A stretch of DNA of 64,000 nucleotides, taken from Dongia_A sp039808885 (GTDB lineage Bacteria; Pseudomonadota; Alphaproteobacteria; Dongiales; Dongiaceae). Shown here piece by piece: positions 38,226 through 46,934 of this stretch. Location: contig JBDHTX010000003.1 in NCBI GenBank assembly GCA_039808885.1, positions 1-64,000 of the forward strand, read 5' to 3'. A model generated the notes under the pieces. That model saw only the letters and a program-made list of their open reading frames with translations, was not told the origin of the DNA and did not search any database. The number at the start of each line of letters is the position of its first letter. The first letter of the stretch is position 1. The position numbers and the translations under genes are program-made.

Positions 38226-39029
38226 ATGAAGTTGAAGCAGACCTTCGGCAGCGACAAACCGATCATCGGCATGGTGCATCTGCCGCCGCTGCCCTCGGCG
38301 CCGCTCTACGATGCCAAGGGCGGCATGGCCAGGATCGTCGAATCCTGCGCCCGTGATATCGAGGCGCTGCAATCCGGCGGCGTCGACGCCATCATGTTCG
38401 GCAACGAGGGCGACCGGCCCTATCTGCTGAAGGCCTCCCCGGTGACGCTGGCCTCGATGGCCTTTGCCATCGGCGAGCTGAAGCGGCTGATCAAGGTGCC
38501 TTTCGGCGTCAACTACCTGTGGGACCCGGTGGCGACCGTGTCGCTGGCCGTCGCGAGCGGCGCCGCCTTCGCGCGCGAGATCTTCACCGGCGTCTATGAT
38601 TCCGACATGGGAATCTGGGCGCCGGATGCGGCGACGGCGCTGCGCATCCGCAGCGACTGCCAGCGGGCCGATTTGAAGCTGCTGTTCAACATCAATGCCG
38701 AGTTCGCCTCGCCCATGGGCACCCGCAGCATCGCCCAGCGGGCCAAGAGCGCCGTGTTCTCGTCGCTGGCCGACGTGGTTCTGGTGTCCGGCCCGATGAC
38801 CGGCCAGCCGGTGGAGACCGGCGAATTGAAGCAGGCCAAGGACGCCCTGCCGGACACCCCGGTCTTTGCCAATACCGGCGTCAACATCGACAATGTCGGC
38901 GATATCCTGAAGATCGCCGATGGCTGCGTCATCGGCAGTCACCTGAAGGTCGACGGCAACACCTGGAACAACATCGACAAGGCGCGGGTCAAGCGCTTCA
39001 TGGACAAGGTGCGCAAGCTCAGGAAGTAG
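38226..39029 (+). CDS. BtpA/SgcQ-family TIM-barrel protein
   Basis: A 267-residue BtpA/SgcQ protein. The family pattern is visible: PIIGMVHLPPLPSAPLYD, then GGVDAIMFGNEGDRPYLL, FGVNYLWDPVATVSLAVASGAAFAREIFTGVYDSDMG and PVFANTGVNIDNV. Family members occur in sugar operons (E. coli sgc) and in cyanobacteria, where BtpA affects photosystem I. No enzymatic reaction is firmly known to me. Position between the transporter and an FGGY kinase suggests an aldolase-like or isomerase role on the phosphorylated substrate. Confidence 0.85.
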   Translation: MKLKQTFGSDKPIIGMVHLPPLPSAPLYDAKGGMARIVESCARDIEALQSGGVDAIMFGNEGDRPYLLKASPVTLASMAFAIGELKRLIKVPFGVNYLWDPVATVSLAVASGAAFAREIFTGVYDSDMGIWAPDAATALRIRSDCQRADLKLLFNINAEFASPMGTRSIAQRAKSAVFSSLADVVLVSGPMTGQPVETGELKQAKDALPDTPVFANTGVNIDNVGDILKIADGCVIGSHLKVDGNTWNNIDKARVKRFMDKVRKLRK

Positions 39030-39035
39030 CCGCCC

Positions 39036-40556
39036 ATGGCGCTGCTGCTAGGCCTCGATATCGGCACCACCTCCACCATCGGCATCGTCATCGATGACCA
39101 GGGCGCGACGCTGGCGGTCGAGAGCCGTCCGGTCACCTTTCATTCCGACCACGCCAACTGGGCGGAGGAGGAGCCGGAGCAGTGGTGGGCGAATGTCGGC
39201 GAGATCTGCCGCGCTCTGCTGGCCAAGGCCGGCGTGGCGGCCGGCGATATCGCCGGCATCGGCGTCACCGGCATGCTGCCGGCGGTCATCCTGCTCGATG
39301 ATGCCGGGCGGCCGCTGCGCCGCTCGATCCAGCAGAACGACGCGCGGGCGACCGCGGAGCTTCGGGAGTACCGCCGCGCGATGCCGGAGGACGAGTTCCT
39401 GCGCCTGACCGGCACCGGTTATTCGCAGCAGCTGGTCGGGCCGAAGCTGATGTGGCTGCGGGCCCATGAACGCGAGATCTTCGCCCGGGCGAAGCACGTG
39501 CTCGGCGCGTCCGACTACATCACCTTCCGGCTCAGCGGCGCCTTGCAGGTGGAGCACAACTGGGCCCTGGAATCGGGCTTCGTCGGCATCGCGACCGGTG
39601 AATATGATCCGCGCCTGCTGGCCCTGGCCGGCATCGACGCGGCCTTGCTGCCGCCGATCCGCAGGAGCCACGACGTCGTCGGCGGCCTGACCGCCGAAGC
39701 TGCGGCGCATACCGGCCTCATGGCGGGAACGCCGGTGGTGGCGGGCTGTGCCGACCATGTCGCCTCCGCCTTTGTCTGCGGCGCCGCGCGCAACGGCGAT
39801 CTGGTGATCAAGTTCGGCGGGGCGGGGGACATCCTGCTGTCGAGCGACAAGCCGGTTGCCGACCGCCGGCTGTTCGTCGATTACCACATCGTGCCCGGGC
39901 TCTATTTCCCGAATGGCTGCATGGCGGCCAGCGGCACCTTCCTCAACTGGATCGTCGCCAATTGGGCGGGCGGCGAACGGGACGCCGCAGCCAAGGCGGG
40001 CCTTTCCATCCACCAATGGCTGGACCGCAAGGCGGGGGATGTGCCGGCGGCGAGCGATCTGCTGTTCCTGCCCTATGTGCTGGGCGAGAAGACGCCGCTG
40101 ATGGACCCGCATGCGCGCGGCACCCTGGTCGGCCTCGGCCTGCACCATGACCTGCGCCATGTGTGGCGCACGGCGCTGGAGGGCGTGGTGTTCGGCTTCC
40201 GCCATCATGTCGACGTGTTCGGCGAATGCGGCCTTGCCGTCACCCAGGTCTTTGCCGCCGATGGCGGGGCGGCCAGCGATCTCTGGCTGCAGATCGCCGC
40301 CGACGCGCTTGGCCGTCCGGTCGCCCGCATCGATCGCCATCCCGGCTCCTGCCTCGGCGCCGCCTTCGTGGCGGGCATGGGCCTCGGCGTGCTGCAGGAC
40401 TGGGGCGAGATCGGCCGCTACGTCGCCCGCGGCCGCGTCTTCACGCCCGACGCCGCCAATGCCGCGGTCCTCGACGCCAAATACGCGTTGTGGCGCGACA
40501 CCTACCGGCGCCTGCAAAGCCTCTACCCGGCGCTCGGCAAGCTGCCGTCCGCGTGA
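39036..40556 (+). CDS. FGGY-family carbohydrate kinase
   Basis: A 506-residue FGGY kinase. N-terminal phosphate-1 motif LGLDIGTTSTIGIVID, the substrate-domain Q-N-D in SIQQNDARAT, and C-terminal adenosine motifs VIKFGGAGDILL and AADGGAASDLWLQIAADALG are clear. It phosphorylates a sugar or polyol delivered by transporter 3 or oxidised by the SDR. ATG 39036 has AGGAAG about 10 nt upstream. It is the last gene of operon 3. Confidence 0.92.
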   Translation: MALLLGLDIGTTSTIGIVIDDQGATLAVESRPVTFHSDHANWAEEEPEQWWANVGEICRALLAKAGVAAGDIAGIGVTGMLPAVILLDDAGRPLRRSIQQNDARATAELREYRRAMPEDEFLRLTGTGYSQQLVGPKLMWLRAHEREIFARAKHVLGASDYITFRLSGALQVEHNWALESGFVGIATGEYDPRLLALAGIDAALLPPIRRSHDVVGGLTAEAAAHTGLMAGTPVVAGCADHVASAFVCGAARNGDLVIKFGGAGDILLSSDKPVADRRLFVDYHIVPGLYFPNGCMAASGTFLNWIVANWAGGERDAAAKAGLSIHQWLDRKAGDVPAASDLLFLPYVLGEKTPLMDPHARGTLVGLGLHHDLRHVWRTALEGVVFGFRHHVDVFGECGLAVTQVFAADGGAASDLWLQIAADALGRPVARIDRHPGSCLGAAFVAGMGLGVLQDWGEIGRYVARGRVFTPDAANAAVLDAKYALWRDTYRRLQSLYPALGKLPSA

Positions 40557-40668
40557 GATGGCGAAGCATTGGCCGCCCGGCGCGGGTCCCACAGGTCCAA
40601 AATAGTCATTATATTACAAATATTTAGACATAACGCCAAGCTGCGGCGAAATGCGCCCATCATGGCGA

Positions 40669-40697
40669 TTGCCATTGATAATCATTCTCATTAAGTT
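40669..40697 (+). promoter_or_regulatory. Fur box overlapping a putative promoter of the imelysin operon
   Basis: TTGCCA at 40669-40674 and TAAGTT at 40692-40697 form a -35/-10 pair with a 17-bp spacer. TGATAATCATTCTCATTAA at 40676-40694 covers the spacer. Shifted one base, it matches 14 of 19 positions of the classical Fur consensus. A bound iron-Fur would block polymerase, giving iron repression of the downstream operon. Confidence 0.78.
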
Positions 40698-40725
40698 ACC
40701 GGCCGCCGAACCAAGGAGGTGGGGA

Positions 40726-42021
40726 ATGGCCAAGGAAACCGCTCGTCTGGGCATCGTGGGACATCTTTGCGCGACCGCGCTGCTGGGCGTCGTGCTGGTC
40801 GGCGCCTCGCCGGCCCGGGCTGCGGAAGTCTCGAAAGTCATCGAGACCTATGCCGACATCGCGCATGCCAAATACGAGGACGCGCTGAACGGCGCCGTGG
40901 CCCTGGAGAAGGCGGTCGATGCGCTGATCGCCGCGCCGACGGATGCGAATCTGAAGGCCGCTCGGGCGGCCTGGATCGCGTCACGCCCCGCCTACCAGGA
41001 GACCGAAGGGGTCCGCTTCGGCAATCCCATCGTCGACGACTGGGAAGGCCGCGTGAATGCCTGGCCGCTCGACGAGGGCATGATCGACTACGTCGCCGAT
41101 TCCTACGGCACGGAATCGGACGAGAACCCGCTCTACGCCGCCAATGTCATCGCCAATCCGAAGCTCAGCGTCGGCGGCGAGGAAATCGACGCCACCAACA
41201 TCACCAAGGAGCTGCTCGCCAATCAGCTGCATGAGGCGGGCGAGTCCGAGGCGAACGTGGCGACCGGCTATCATGCCATCGAGTTCCTGCTCTGGGGCCA
41301 GGATTTGAACGGCACCGGCCCCGGCGCCGGCAACCGCCCGGCCACCGACTACGACACGGCGAACTGCACCCACGGCAATTGCGACCGCCGCGCCGCCTAC
41401 CTGAAGACTGCGACCGCCTTGCTGGTCGACGACCTGACCGAGATGGTCGGCAACTGGACGGCGGACGGCGCCGCGCGCAAGGCCTTGCGCGAGGCCGGCG
41501 ACACCAAGGCGCTCGGCATGATGTTCGCGGGCCTCGGCAGCCTGTCCTATGGCGAGCTGGGCGGCGAGCGCATGAAGCTCGGCCTGCTGCTGCACGACCC
41601 GGAGGAGGAGCATGACTGCTTCTCCGACAACACCCACAACTCGCACTACTACGACCAGGTGGGCATGATGACGATCTACCAGGGCCGCTATCAGCGCGCC
41701 GACGGCAGCGTCATCGAAGGCGAGAGCCTCTCCGATCTGGTCGCGGCGGCCTCGCCGGACGCCGATGCGGCGGTGAAGGCGGCAATGGCCAACACCGAGG
41801 CCAAGCTGAAGCTGATCAAGGATACTGCCGACAGCGGCAAGATGGCCTATGATCAGATGATCGGCGACGGCAATCCGGAAGGCAACAAGATGATCCAGGA
41901 CGCGATCGACGGTCTGGTGGCCCAGACCCACGCCATCGAGAAGGCGATCGAATCCTTGAAGATCGGCGCGGTGGCGATCGAGGGATCGGACAGCCTGGAC
42001 AACCCGTCGGCGGTGCAGTAG
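40726..42021 (+). CDS. Imelysin-family (M75) iron-regulated protein 1
   Basis: A 431-residue imelysin with a signal peptide ending ASPARA-AE. The GxHxxE motif occurs as GYHAIEFLLWGQ; the protein also has QLHEAGESEAN and HDCFSDNTHNSHYYDQ. Imelysins (IrpA, EfeO-type relatives) are periplasmic, Fur-controlled iron-uptake proteins. ATG 40726 has a textbook AAGGAGGT 5 nt upstream. It heads an operon with multicopper oxidase, DUF1111, a second imelysin and DUF1513. Confidence 0.92.
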   Translation: MAKETARLGIVGHLCATALLGVVLVGASPARAAEVSKVIETYADIAHAKYEDALNGAVALEKAVDALIAAPTDANLKAARAAWIASRPAYQETEGVRFGNPIVDDWEGRVNAWPLDEGMIDYVADSYGTESDENPLYAANVIANPKLSVGGEEIDATNITKELLANQLHEAGESEANVATGYHAIEFLLWGQDLNGTGPGAGNRPATDYDTANCTHGNCDRRAAYLKTATALLVDDLTEMVGNWTADGAARKALREAGDTKALGMMFAGLGSLSYGELGGERMKLGLLLHDPEEEHDCFSDNTHNSHYYDQVGMMTIYQGRYQRADGSVIEGESLSDLVAAASPDADAAVKAAMANTEAKLKLIKDTADSGKMAYDQMIGDGNPEGNKMIQDAIDGLVAQTHAIEKAIESLKIGAVAIEGSDSLDNPSAVQ

Positions 42022-42037
42022 CCGGACCTCGCGGGCC

Positions 42038-43444
42038 ATGTTCACGCGCCGGAAGATGCTGGCGACGGCGGCGGCGCTCGGGGCGCTGCCGCCGTTGCGC
42101 TTCGCCCGGGCCGATGCGGCGCCGATCGAACTGGTCGCGCGCCAGCGCAGCCTGGCCTTGCTGGGCGAGGGCGCGCCGGCCAGCCCGATCTGGGCCTATG
42201 CCGATCAGTGGCCGCTGGTGCTCAGAACAAGGCGCGGCGAAATCTTCCGCGCCACGCTGAGGAACGAGCTCGACGAGCACACCACGATCCATTGGCATGG
42301 GCTGCGCATCCCCCTGGCGATGGATGGCGTGCCCTACATGACCCAGCCGCCGGTCGAGCACGGCCAGAGCTTCGCCTACGAGTTTGCGCCGCCCGATGCC
42401 GGCACCTTCTTCTTCCACCCGCATTGCGACACGGTCACCCAGCTCGGCCGCGGCCTGGCCGGCGCGCTGATCGTGGAAGAGCCGGCGGATGACGGCCTGT
42501 TCGCCGCCGACCTGGTCTGCGCCGTCAAGGACTGGCAGCTGAACCCCGATGGCAGCTTCGGCCCCTTCATCACCGAGAAGGGCGCGTCCCATGCCGGCAC
42601 CTTCGGCAATGTCGAGACGGCGAACGGCAAGCCGGTGGCGGAGCTGCAGGCGCCGGCCGGCGGCTGGGTGCGGCTGCGCGTGCTCAACCTCGACGCCTCG
42701 CGCATCGCCGTGCTCGACCTCGCCGGTGCCGAGGGCCGCATCATCGCCACCGACGGCAACCCGCTGCCGGCGGATGTCGCGCCGATCGCGGTGAAGGGCT
42801 GGCGCCTGGGTCCCGCCATGCGGATCGATATCGCGTTCCGCATGCCGGAAGACGCGGCGGCCGCGGTCGCCCTCAACAACGTCTTCTCCACCGTGCCGAA
42901 GCCGATCGCCCGCATCACGGCTTCCGGCAACCCGGTCAAGGGCGCGGCGGCGATGCCGAAACTTTCGCCGTCGCGTGTGACCGAGGCCCATCCCGCCAAG
43001 GCCGAGCGCCTGACCTTCGAGCTCACCGCCGGCCATATCGCGCCGGAACTGGAGGCCTGGCTGAAGGAGACCGGTCTCGGCCTCGATGCGCTCTGCCTGC
43101 CCGGCCAGACCTTCTGGGCGATCAACGGCAAGTCCTGGGCGGGGCAGAGCCATGAGCTGAAGCCGGCGCCGCTGGCCGAGCTGAAACTGGGCCGGCCCTA
43201 TCTGTTCGAGCTGTTCAACGGCACGCCGCACCCGCACCCGATCCATCTGCACGGCCATACCTTCCGGGTGCTGCGCTCGAACCGGAAGGAGATCGTGCCG
43301 CATCTGGCCGATACCGTGCTGGTGGCGCCCAAGGAGCGGGTTGAGATCTGCTTCATAGCCGACAATCCCGGCGACTGGATGATGCATTGCCATATCATCG
43401 AGCACCAGGAGACCGGGATGATGGGCTATGTCCACGTCGCTTAG
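42038..43444 (+). CDS. Multicopper oxidase, periplasmic, ferroxidase-like
   Basis: A 468-residue multicopper oxidase with a Tat-type signal (TRRKMLATAAALGALPP). All four copper-binding stretches are visible: HWHG (85-88), HPHC (127-130), HPHPIHLHGH near the C-terminus, and HCHIIEHQETGM, giving the type 1, 2 and 3 sites with Met as axial ligand. It begins 16 bp after imelysin 1 and overlaps the DUF1111 gene by 17 bp. Within the Fur-controlled operon it likely oxidises Fe(II) before uptake. Laccase or copper-tolerance functions are alternatives. Confidence 0.9.
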   Translation: MFTRRKMLATAAALGALPPLRFARADAAPIELVARQRSLALLGEGAPASPIWAYADQWPLVLRTRRGEIFRATLRNELDEHTTIHWHGLRIPLAMDGVPYMTQPPVEHGQSFAYEFAPPDAGTFFFHPHCDTVTQLGRGLAGALIVEEPADDGLFAADLVCAVKDWQLNPDGSFGPFITEKGASHAGTFGNVETANGKPVAELQAPAGGWVRLRVLNLDASRIAVLDLAGAEGRIIATDGNPLPADVAPIAVKGWRLGPAMRIDIAFRMPEDAAAAVALNNVFSTVPKPIARITASGNPVKGAAAMPKLSPSRVTEAHPAKAERLTFELTAGHIAPELEAWLKETGLGLDALCLPGQTFWAINGKSWAGQSHELKPAPLAELKLGRPYLFELFNGTPHPHPIHLHGHTFRVLRSNRKEIVPHLADTVLVAPKERVEICFIADNPGDWMMHCHIIEHQETGMMGYVHVA

Positions 43445-44726
43445 ACTCATTGCACTGGCGGCTTTGTTGTCGATCGCTGCGTTCGCGCCGGCCAGCGCCA
43501 GCGAATCGATGGATTTCGTGCTCGGCCGCGCCTTGTTCGAGCGGCTCTGGGTCCCCGCGCCGTCCTCGACCAAGGCGGCGGACGGCCTGGGGCCGCTGTT
43601 CAACGCCCGCGCCTGCGCCACCTGTCATCAGAACGGCGGCCAGACGCCGGTCACGCTGGAGCCGGGTGAGCTGCCGGCCGCCGCGTCGCTCGCTTTGCGC
43701 GTCGGCGACGTGCGTGCGGGCAAGCTCACGGTGCATCCGCTGCTGGGCGAGCAGGTGCAGACCGCGGCCGCTACCGGCTTCACCGCCGAGGGCCGCCTGG
43801 TCCTGTCCTATGATCTGCGGACCGTCACCCTCGCGGATGGCGCGCGGGTCGAGTTGCGCCGGCCGCGCTTCGCCATCGCCAGCGACCATGGCCGCCCTGC
43901 GTCGATCGATTGGCTGTCGCCGCGCCTGGCGCAGGACCTGCACGGCATCGGGCTGCTGGAACGCATCCCCTTCAGCCGCCTGGCGGAGCTGGCCGATCCC
44001 GACGATCTCGACGACGACGGTATTTCCGGCGCGGTGGTGATGAGCACCTATGCGGATGCCGACATCCATCCCGGCCGCTTCGGCTGGAAAGCGACCGAGC
44101 CAGATCTTCAGCACCAGATTTCCGGCGCCTTCCATTTCGATCTCGGCTTGTCGACGCCGCTGCACCCGGAAAACTGGGGCGATTGCACGGCGGGGCAGAC
44201 TGCCTGCCGTGGCGCGCCCCAGGGTGCTCCCGCCGGCGAGACCGAAGTCAACGGCCAGACGGTCGAGCTGATCGCGCAGTACCTGCGCGCGCTGCCGGCG
44301 CCCGCGCCTGCCGCGCCGCCCGGCAAGGATGCAGAGACCGGCGCGGCCGTCTTCGCCCGCATCGGCTGCGGCGCCTGCCACACCGAAAGCCAGCCATCGG
44401 TGGACTCTGCCGGCAAGGAGATCGAGATCGAGCCCTATACCGACCTGCTGCTGCACGACATGGGCGACGGCCTCGCCGACCGGACGGATGACGGCACCGT
44501 CTCCCCGGCACCCGATGCGCGCGACTGGCGCACCGCGCCGCTCTGGGGTCTGGGCCAACGTGCGGCGAAAGGTCCCGCCGCAAACCTGCTGCATGACGGC
44601 CGCGCCCGGTCCATCCTGGAGGCCGTTCTGTGGCATGATGGCGAGGCGGCGCGGGCCGCGCGGGCGGCGGCCCAGTTGCCGCCGGCGGAGCGCCAAGCGC
44701 TGATCACGTTCCTGGAGAGTCTATGA
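43428..44726 (+). CDS. Di-haem c-type thiol oxidoreductase (DUF1111)
   Basis: A 432-residue exported protein with signal ALLSIAAFAPASA-SE. Two c-haem motifs: CATCH (63-67) and CGACH (314-318). The family segment DGLGPLFNARACATCHQNGG and the C-terminal RTAPLWGLGQR with LLHDGRA are typical of DUF1111. These periplasmic di-haem proteins are found with imelysins and are proposed to take part in redox-linked iron handling. It overlaps the preceding gene by 17 bp and ends 4 bp into the next start. Confidence 0.88.
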   Translation: MSTSLRLIALAALLSIAAFAPASASESMDFVLGRALFERLWVPAPSSTKAADGLGPLFNARACATCHQNGGQTPVTLEPGELPAAASLALRVGDVRAGKLTVHPLLGEQVQTAAATGFTAEGRLVLSYDLRTVTLADGARVELRRPRFAIASDHGRPASIDWLSPRLAQDLHGIGLLERIPFSRLAELADPDDLDDDGISGAVVMSTYADADIHPGRFGWKATEPDLQHQISGAFHFDLGLSTPLHPENWGDCTAGQTACRGAPQGAPAGETEVNGQTVELIAQYLRALPAPAPAAPPGKDAETGAAVFARIGCGACHTESQPSVDSAGKEIEIEPYTDLLLHDMGDGLADRTDDGTVSPAPDARDWRTAPLWGLGQRAAKGPAANLLHDGRARSILEAVLWHDGEAARAARAAAQLPPAERQALITFLESL

Positions 44727-45829
44727 AACGAAGCCTGCTTGCCGTTGCGCTGCTCGCCCTGGCCGCGACCCATTCTGCCGCGGCCCGGGCAGTGACCGAT
44801 GCGGACTACACCACCGCGATGCGCGAGACCGCGCATGCGATGATCGTGCCCGGCTATCAGGCGCTGGCGACATCGACCGCGACCCTGCAAAGCGAGCTCG
44901 GCGCCCTGTGCAAGACCCCCGATGCCGCGCAGCTGGACAAGGCGCGTGCCGCCTTCGGCGACACTGCGCGGCAATGGGCGCGGCTGCAATATCTCACCTC
45001 CGGCCCGGTGTCGGAGCACCAGCGCGCCTTCCGCATCGAATACTGGCCGGACAAGCGCAACGTGGTGGGCCGGCAGCTGAGCGACGTGCTGGGCAAGCAG
45101 GACCCGGCCGCGCTGGAGAAAGAGCACTTCGCCACCACCAGCGTCGGCGTCCAGGGCCTGCCGGCGCTGGAGCGCCTGCTGTTCGAGGATGACGCGCTGA
45201 CGGCGATCGCGCCGCAGGCGCCGGGTGCCGCCTTCCGCTGCGGCCTGCTGGGCGCGATCGGGAACAACCTCGACACCATCGCCAACGAGATCGTCGACGG
45301 CTGGACGCAAGGCGACAAGCCTTATCTGCAAAGCCTGGATCAGCCGGATGCGGACGATGAGGAAGCGCCGAAACCGCGCGACGTTGCGGCAAGGCTGCTC
45401 AACGACCTGCTGACTGCGACCATCGCCATCCGCGACATGAAGTTGCTGGCGCCGCTCGGGGATTCGCTCGCCAAGGCCAAGCCGCAGGCGGCCGAATACT
45501 GGCGCAGCGCCCTGTCGCTGGACGTGCTGAAGGCCAATCTCGAAGGCCTGCGCGAGGCTTTCGGCACCGATGGCGGCCTCGGCAAGCTGCTGCGCGCGAC
45601 GCCGGAAGGCGGCCCGGTCGCCGATGCCCTGGCCGCCACCTTGGACCAGGCCTTCCAGGCCAAGGACCGGATCACCCTGCCGCTCGACCAGGCGGTGGCG
45701 GATGCGGCCCAGCGCAAGGCGGTTGAGGCGCTGGGCGAACAGCTCCTGCGGCTGCGCGACCTGCTCGCCGGCCTCGTCGCCACCGACCTCAACCTGCCGA
45801 TTGGATTCAATGCACTCGATGGCGATTGA
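44723..45829 (+). CDS. Imelysin-family protein 2
   Basis: A 368-residue secreted protein (signal ALLALAATHSAAARA). It is an imelysin-like helical protein with GVQGLPALERLLFEDD taking the place of GxHxxE, so the His-Glu metal motif is altered compared with imelysin 1. This suggests a structural or subunit role rather than metal binding. It overlaps the DUF1111 gene by 4 bp. Typical operons carry both imelysins flanking the di-haem protein. Confidence 0.82.
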   Translation: MKRSLLAVALLALAATHSAAARAVTDADYTTAMRETAHAMIVPGYQALATSTATLQSELGALCKTPDAAQLDKARAAFGDTARQWARLQYLTSGPVSEHQRAFRIEYWPDKRNVVGRQLSDVLGKQDPAALEKEHFATTSVGVQGLPALERLLFEDDALTAIAPQAPGAAFRCGLLGAIGNNLDTIANEIVDGWTQGDKPYLQSLDQPDADDEEAPKPRDVAARLLNDLLTATIAIRDMKLLAPLGDSLAKAKPQAAEYWRSALSLDVLKANLEGLREAFGTDGGLGKLLRATPEGGPVADALAATLDQAFQAKDRITLPLDQAVADAAQRKAVEALGEQLLRLRDLLAGLVATDLNLPIGFNALDGD

Positions 45830-46934
45830 TCGCAGGCTTTTCCTGGCGGGCGCCGGCGCCGCCCTGCTGGCCGGCGCCACGCGGCCGGCTTTCGCCGCCC
45901 AGCAGCCGCGCTATCTCTCGGCCGCCGCGACGCTGGACGGGCGGCAGGTCGCGGTGGCGCTGGCGGAAACCGGCGCGCCGCTCTACGACCTCGACCTGGC
46001 CGATCGCGGCCACGGCCTGGCGTTGCGGCCTGGGGCGAACGAAGCCGTGTGTTTCGGCCGCCGCCCCGGCGCCTTCGCCCAGGTCTTCGATCTCGCCACC
46101 GGCGATCCGCTGACCACCATCGCGCCGACCGCCGCCGACCGGCACTTTTCCGGCCACGGCGTGTTCACGCCCGATGGCCGCTATCTGCTGCTGACCGAGA
46201 ACGACATGGCGCGGCGTCGCGGCCTCGTCGGCGTGCATGACGCGACGGCGGGCTATACGCGGGTGCGCGACTTCCCGACCGGCGGCATCGGGCCGCATGA
46301 CCTGCGCCTGCTGCCGGACGGCCTGACCCTGGTCGTCGCCAATGGCGGCCTCGACCATCGGCACGACCGGATGAATGCGGCGGAGGCGGCGGATATCCGC
46401 TCCGATCTCGTCTATCTCGACTGGCAGGCGGGCAGCGTGCTCGACCAGGTAAAACTCGATCCGGCCCTGTCGCGGATGAGCATCCGTCATCTGGCGCTGA
46501 CCGTGGACGGGCAGGTCGTGGCCGCCTTGCAGGATTCGGCCGAGACGCCGGACCTCGACCGCCCACTGGGATTCCTGCATCGGCGCGGCGAAGACCTGCG
46601 CTGGCTGGCGACACCCAACGGCGGCTGGGGCGGCTTCCGCGGCTATTGCGGCAGCGCCGCGGTCGATCTCGGCGGCGGCTTGGTGGCGATGAGCTCGCCG
46701 CGCGGCAATTGTGTCGGCCTGTGGAACGCCGCCGATGGCAGCGTCGCCGGCGGCGCGGACGTGCATGACGGCTGCGGCCTGGCGGCGGCCGATGCGGCGC
46801 GGACCCTGCTGGTTTCCAGCGGCGGCGGCGACCTGTTCATCCTGGCCGACGGCGCCGGCAGCGCGGCGCCGCTCGACGGCGACGGGCCGGCGGAATACCG
46901 CTTCGACAATCACCTGCTGCGGGTCAGTTCCTGA
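45819..46934 (+). CDS. DUF1513 periplasmic beta-propeller-like protein
   Basis: A 371-residue protein beginning MAIDRRLFLAGAGAALLAG, a Tat-like signal peptide. The mature part is built of WD-like strands (GHGVFTPDGRYLLLTEND, GGIGPHDLRLLPDGLTLVVANGGL, LDWQAGSVLDQVKL). The DUF1513 family is regularly last in imelysin operons. ATG 45819 is preferred; ATG 45810 is also in frame and both overlap the previous gene. The stop overlaps the convergent serine hydrolase by 11 bp. Confidence 0.85.
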   Translation: MAIDRRLFLAGAGAALLAGATRPAFAAQQPRYLSAAATLDGRQVAVALAETGAPLYDLDLADRGHGLALRPGANEAVCFGRRPGAFAQVFDLATGDPLTTIAPTAADRHFSGHGVFTPDGRYLLLTENDMARRRGLVGVHDATAGYTRVRDFPTGGIGPHDLRLLPDGLTLVVANGGLDHRHDRMNAAEAADIRSDLVYLDWQAGSVLDQVKLDPALSRMSIRHLALTVDGQVVAALQDSAETPDLDRPLGFLHRRGEDLRWLATPNGGWGGFRGYCGSAAVDLGGGLVAMSSPRGNCVGLWNAADGSVAGGADVHDGCGLAAADAARTLLVSSGGGDLFILADGAGSAAPLDGDGPAEYRFDNHLLRVSS

